Assembly: GCA_964502665.1 (NCBI GenBank)
Contig: CAZCXP010000010.1
Coordinates: 1-30,129 of the forward strand
Direction of reading: 5' to 3'
Source of the DNA: SOKG01 sp964502665
GTDB lineage: Bacteria > Chloroflexota > Dehalococcoidia > SZUA-161
DNA: 30,129 nt
The notes beneath the pieces were generated by a model. The model saw only the letters and a list, made by a program, of their open reading frames with translations. It was not told the DNA's origin and did no database searches. The position numbers and the translations under genes were made by a program. Shown here one piece after another: positions 29,520-30,129 of the stretch; the stretch's first letter is position 1, and each line of letters begins with the position of its first letter.

Positions 29520-30041
29520 CTACCGATCCTGTGGATACCGGTTGTAGCTGACTATCTCATCAAGGCCCTTCCTGCTTCTGGCAGCAGGTGCTTCATCAGG
29601 ATAACCCAGAGGCGTGCTTGCAACGACACGGATATTCTCGGGGACTCCCAAGGCTTCCTTCACCTTAGACTCGTCAAACCAGCCTATCCAGCACGTCCCC
29701 AGGCCACGCTCTGTTGCTGCCAGTATCAGGTGCTCGATTGCAATTCCCATATCGACAAGATAGTTCGGTATGTCATCTCTGGCTCCCGGTCCTGCCGGGT
29801 CAGCACAGGCGACTATTATCACTGGAGCTCTTGCAATCCATCTATTTCCGTTTCCTGCCTGGGCAACTTCCTTCTTGACATGCTCGTCGGTTACTACGAC
29901 GAAGTGCCAGCACTGGGTATTAGCAAACGAAGGCGCTAGTCTGGCAGCTTCCAGAATATACTCTATATCTTCCTCAGGAACAGGGTCAGGCTTATATCTC
30001 CTGATGCTCCTCCTTTTTCTGATTACCTCCATAAGCTCCAC
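29520..30041 (-). CDS. Nitroreductase-family flavoprotein
   Basis: 173 residues. GTG 30041 is preferred because AAAGGA lies ten bases ahead; ATG 30032 is possible but its GGAG is too close. This is a compact FMN-dependent reductase, normally a homodimer. The N-terminal IRKRRSIRRYKPDPVPEEDI binds FMN phosphate. APSFANTQCWHFVVV, DMGIAIEHLILAATERGLGTCWIG and the C-terminal STPLGYPDEAP are the standard family motifs. Members reduce nitro groups, quinones, flavins or enones using NAD(P)H; substrate cannot be predicted. It is the first gene of the minus-strand run at the right end of the window. Confidence 0.9.
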   Translation of the reverse strand: MELMEVIRKRRSIRRYKPDPVPEEDIEYILEAARLAPSFANTQCWHFVVVTDEHVKKEVAQAGNGNRWIARAPVIIVACADPAGPGARDDIPNYLVDMGIAIEHLILAATERGLGTCWIGWFDESKVKEALGVPENIRVVASTPLGYPDEAPAARSRKGLDEIVSYNRYPQDR

Positions 30042-30129
30042 TTTGTCTCGTTCCTTTCGTCCCCAATCGGCTCAGCCTCGAAATCAAGCTTATCCAGAGT
30101 ATAGCACGTTGCTTGCTACCGCACTAGTC

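Noticed and set aside
30077..30129. TATACT box on the minus strand upstream of the nitroreductase gene
   Set aside because: No recognisable -35 at 16-18 bases; not enough for a promoter call.

Overview
This window looks like a piece of an uncultured anaerobic bacterium, most likely Chloroflexota of the Dehalococcoidia type. That placement is an inference from gene content, not a phylogenetic result. The supporting features are several CaiB/BaiF-type CoA-transferases, a MetV/MetF methyl-branch module, Fe-S-rich oxidoreductases, no oxygen-dependent enzymes, and lipoproteins with long Thr/Pro linkers. A run of ten N at 23938-23947 shows the sequence is a scaffolded assembly. I see no rRNA, tRNA, CRISPR array, transposase or phage gene.

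Layout. (1) 78-4324, plus strand: two close paralogues of an archaeal/SCP-x-type thiolase flank an HMG-CoA-synthase-fold protein fused to a DUF35 domain. (2) 4665-7626, plus: a GAF sensor kinase of the NarL class, its LuxR-type response regulator, and a second regulator made of a pseudo-receiver plus a receiver with no output domain. (3) 7697-15574, plus: a tight cluster of a formate-dehydrogenase/NuoG-like subunit that has lost the catalytic Sec/Cys and His, NuoE, a NuoF-GltD fusion, MetV and MetF. It reads as one NAD(P)H- and Fe-S-linked methylenetetrahydrofolate reductase system. (4) 15698-18729: a lipoprotein metallopeptidase (plus), then on the minus strand a DUF5679 mini-protein, a second lipoprotein and a tandem pair of related small proteins I do not recognise. 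(5) 19173-24336, plus: a Cys-rich ATC-hydrolase-like protein, a family I CoA-transferase, two HgdB/BcrB-like 2-hydroxyacyl-CoA dehydratase subunits and a small 2[4Fe-4S] ferredoxin. (6) 24378-30041, minus: three family III CoA-transferases, an FMN-dependent nitronate-monooxygenase-like protein and a nitroreductase.

How the parts could work together (inference). Regions 1, 5 and 6 carry acyl-CoA chemistry: CoA activation and transfer, radical dehydration or ring reduction, and thiolytic cleavage. Region 3 would handle reducing equivalents and C1 units through the methyl branch of the Wood-Ljungdahl pathway.

The most unusual items are: (a) the FdhA-like/NuoE/NuoF-GltD/MetV/MetF cluster, whose molybdopterin subunit appears non-catalytic; (b) a multi-hairpin element of about 155 nt, with a 93-nt core identical at 92 positions, placed in the same orientation just upstream of a thiolase gene and a CoA-transferase gene 24 kb apart; (c) the HMG-CoA-synthase-fold protein lacking the expected Glu/Cys/His residues; (d) the tandem pair of small proteins at 18054-18729.
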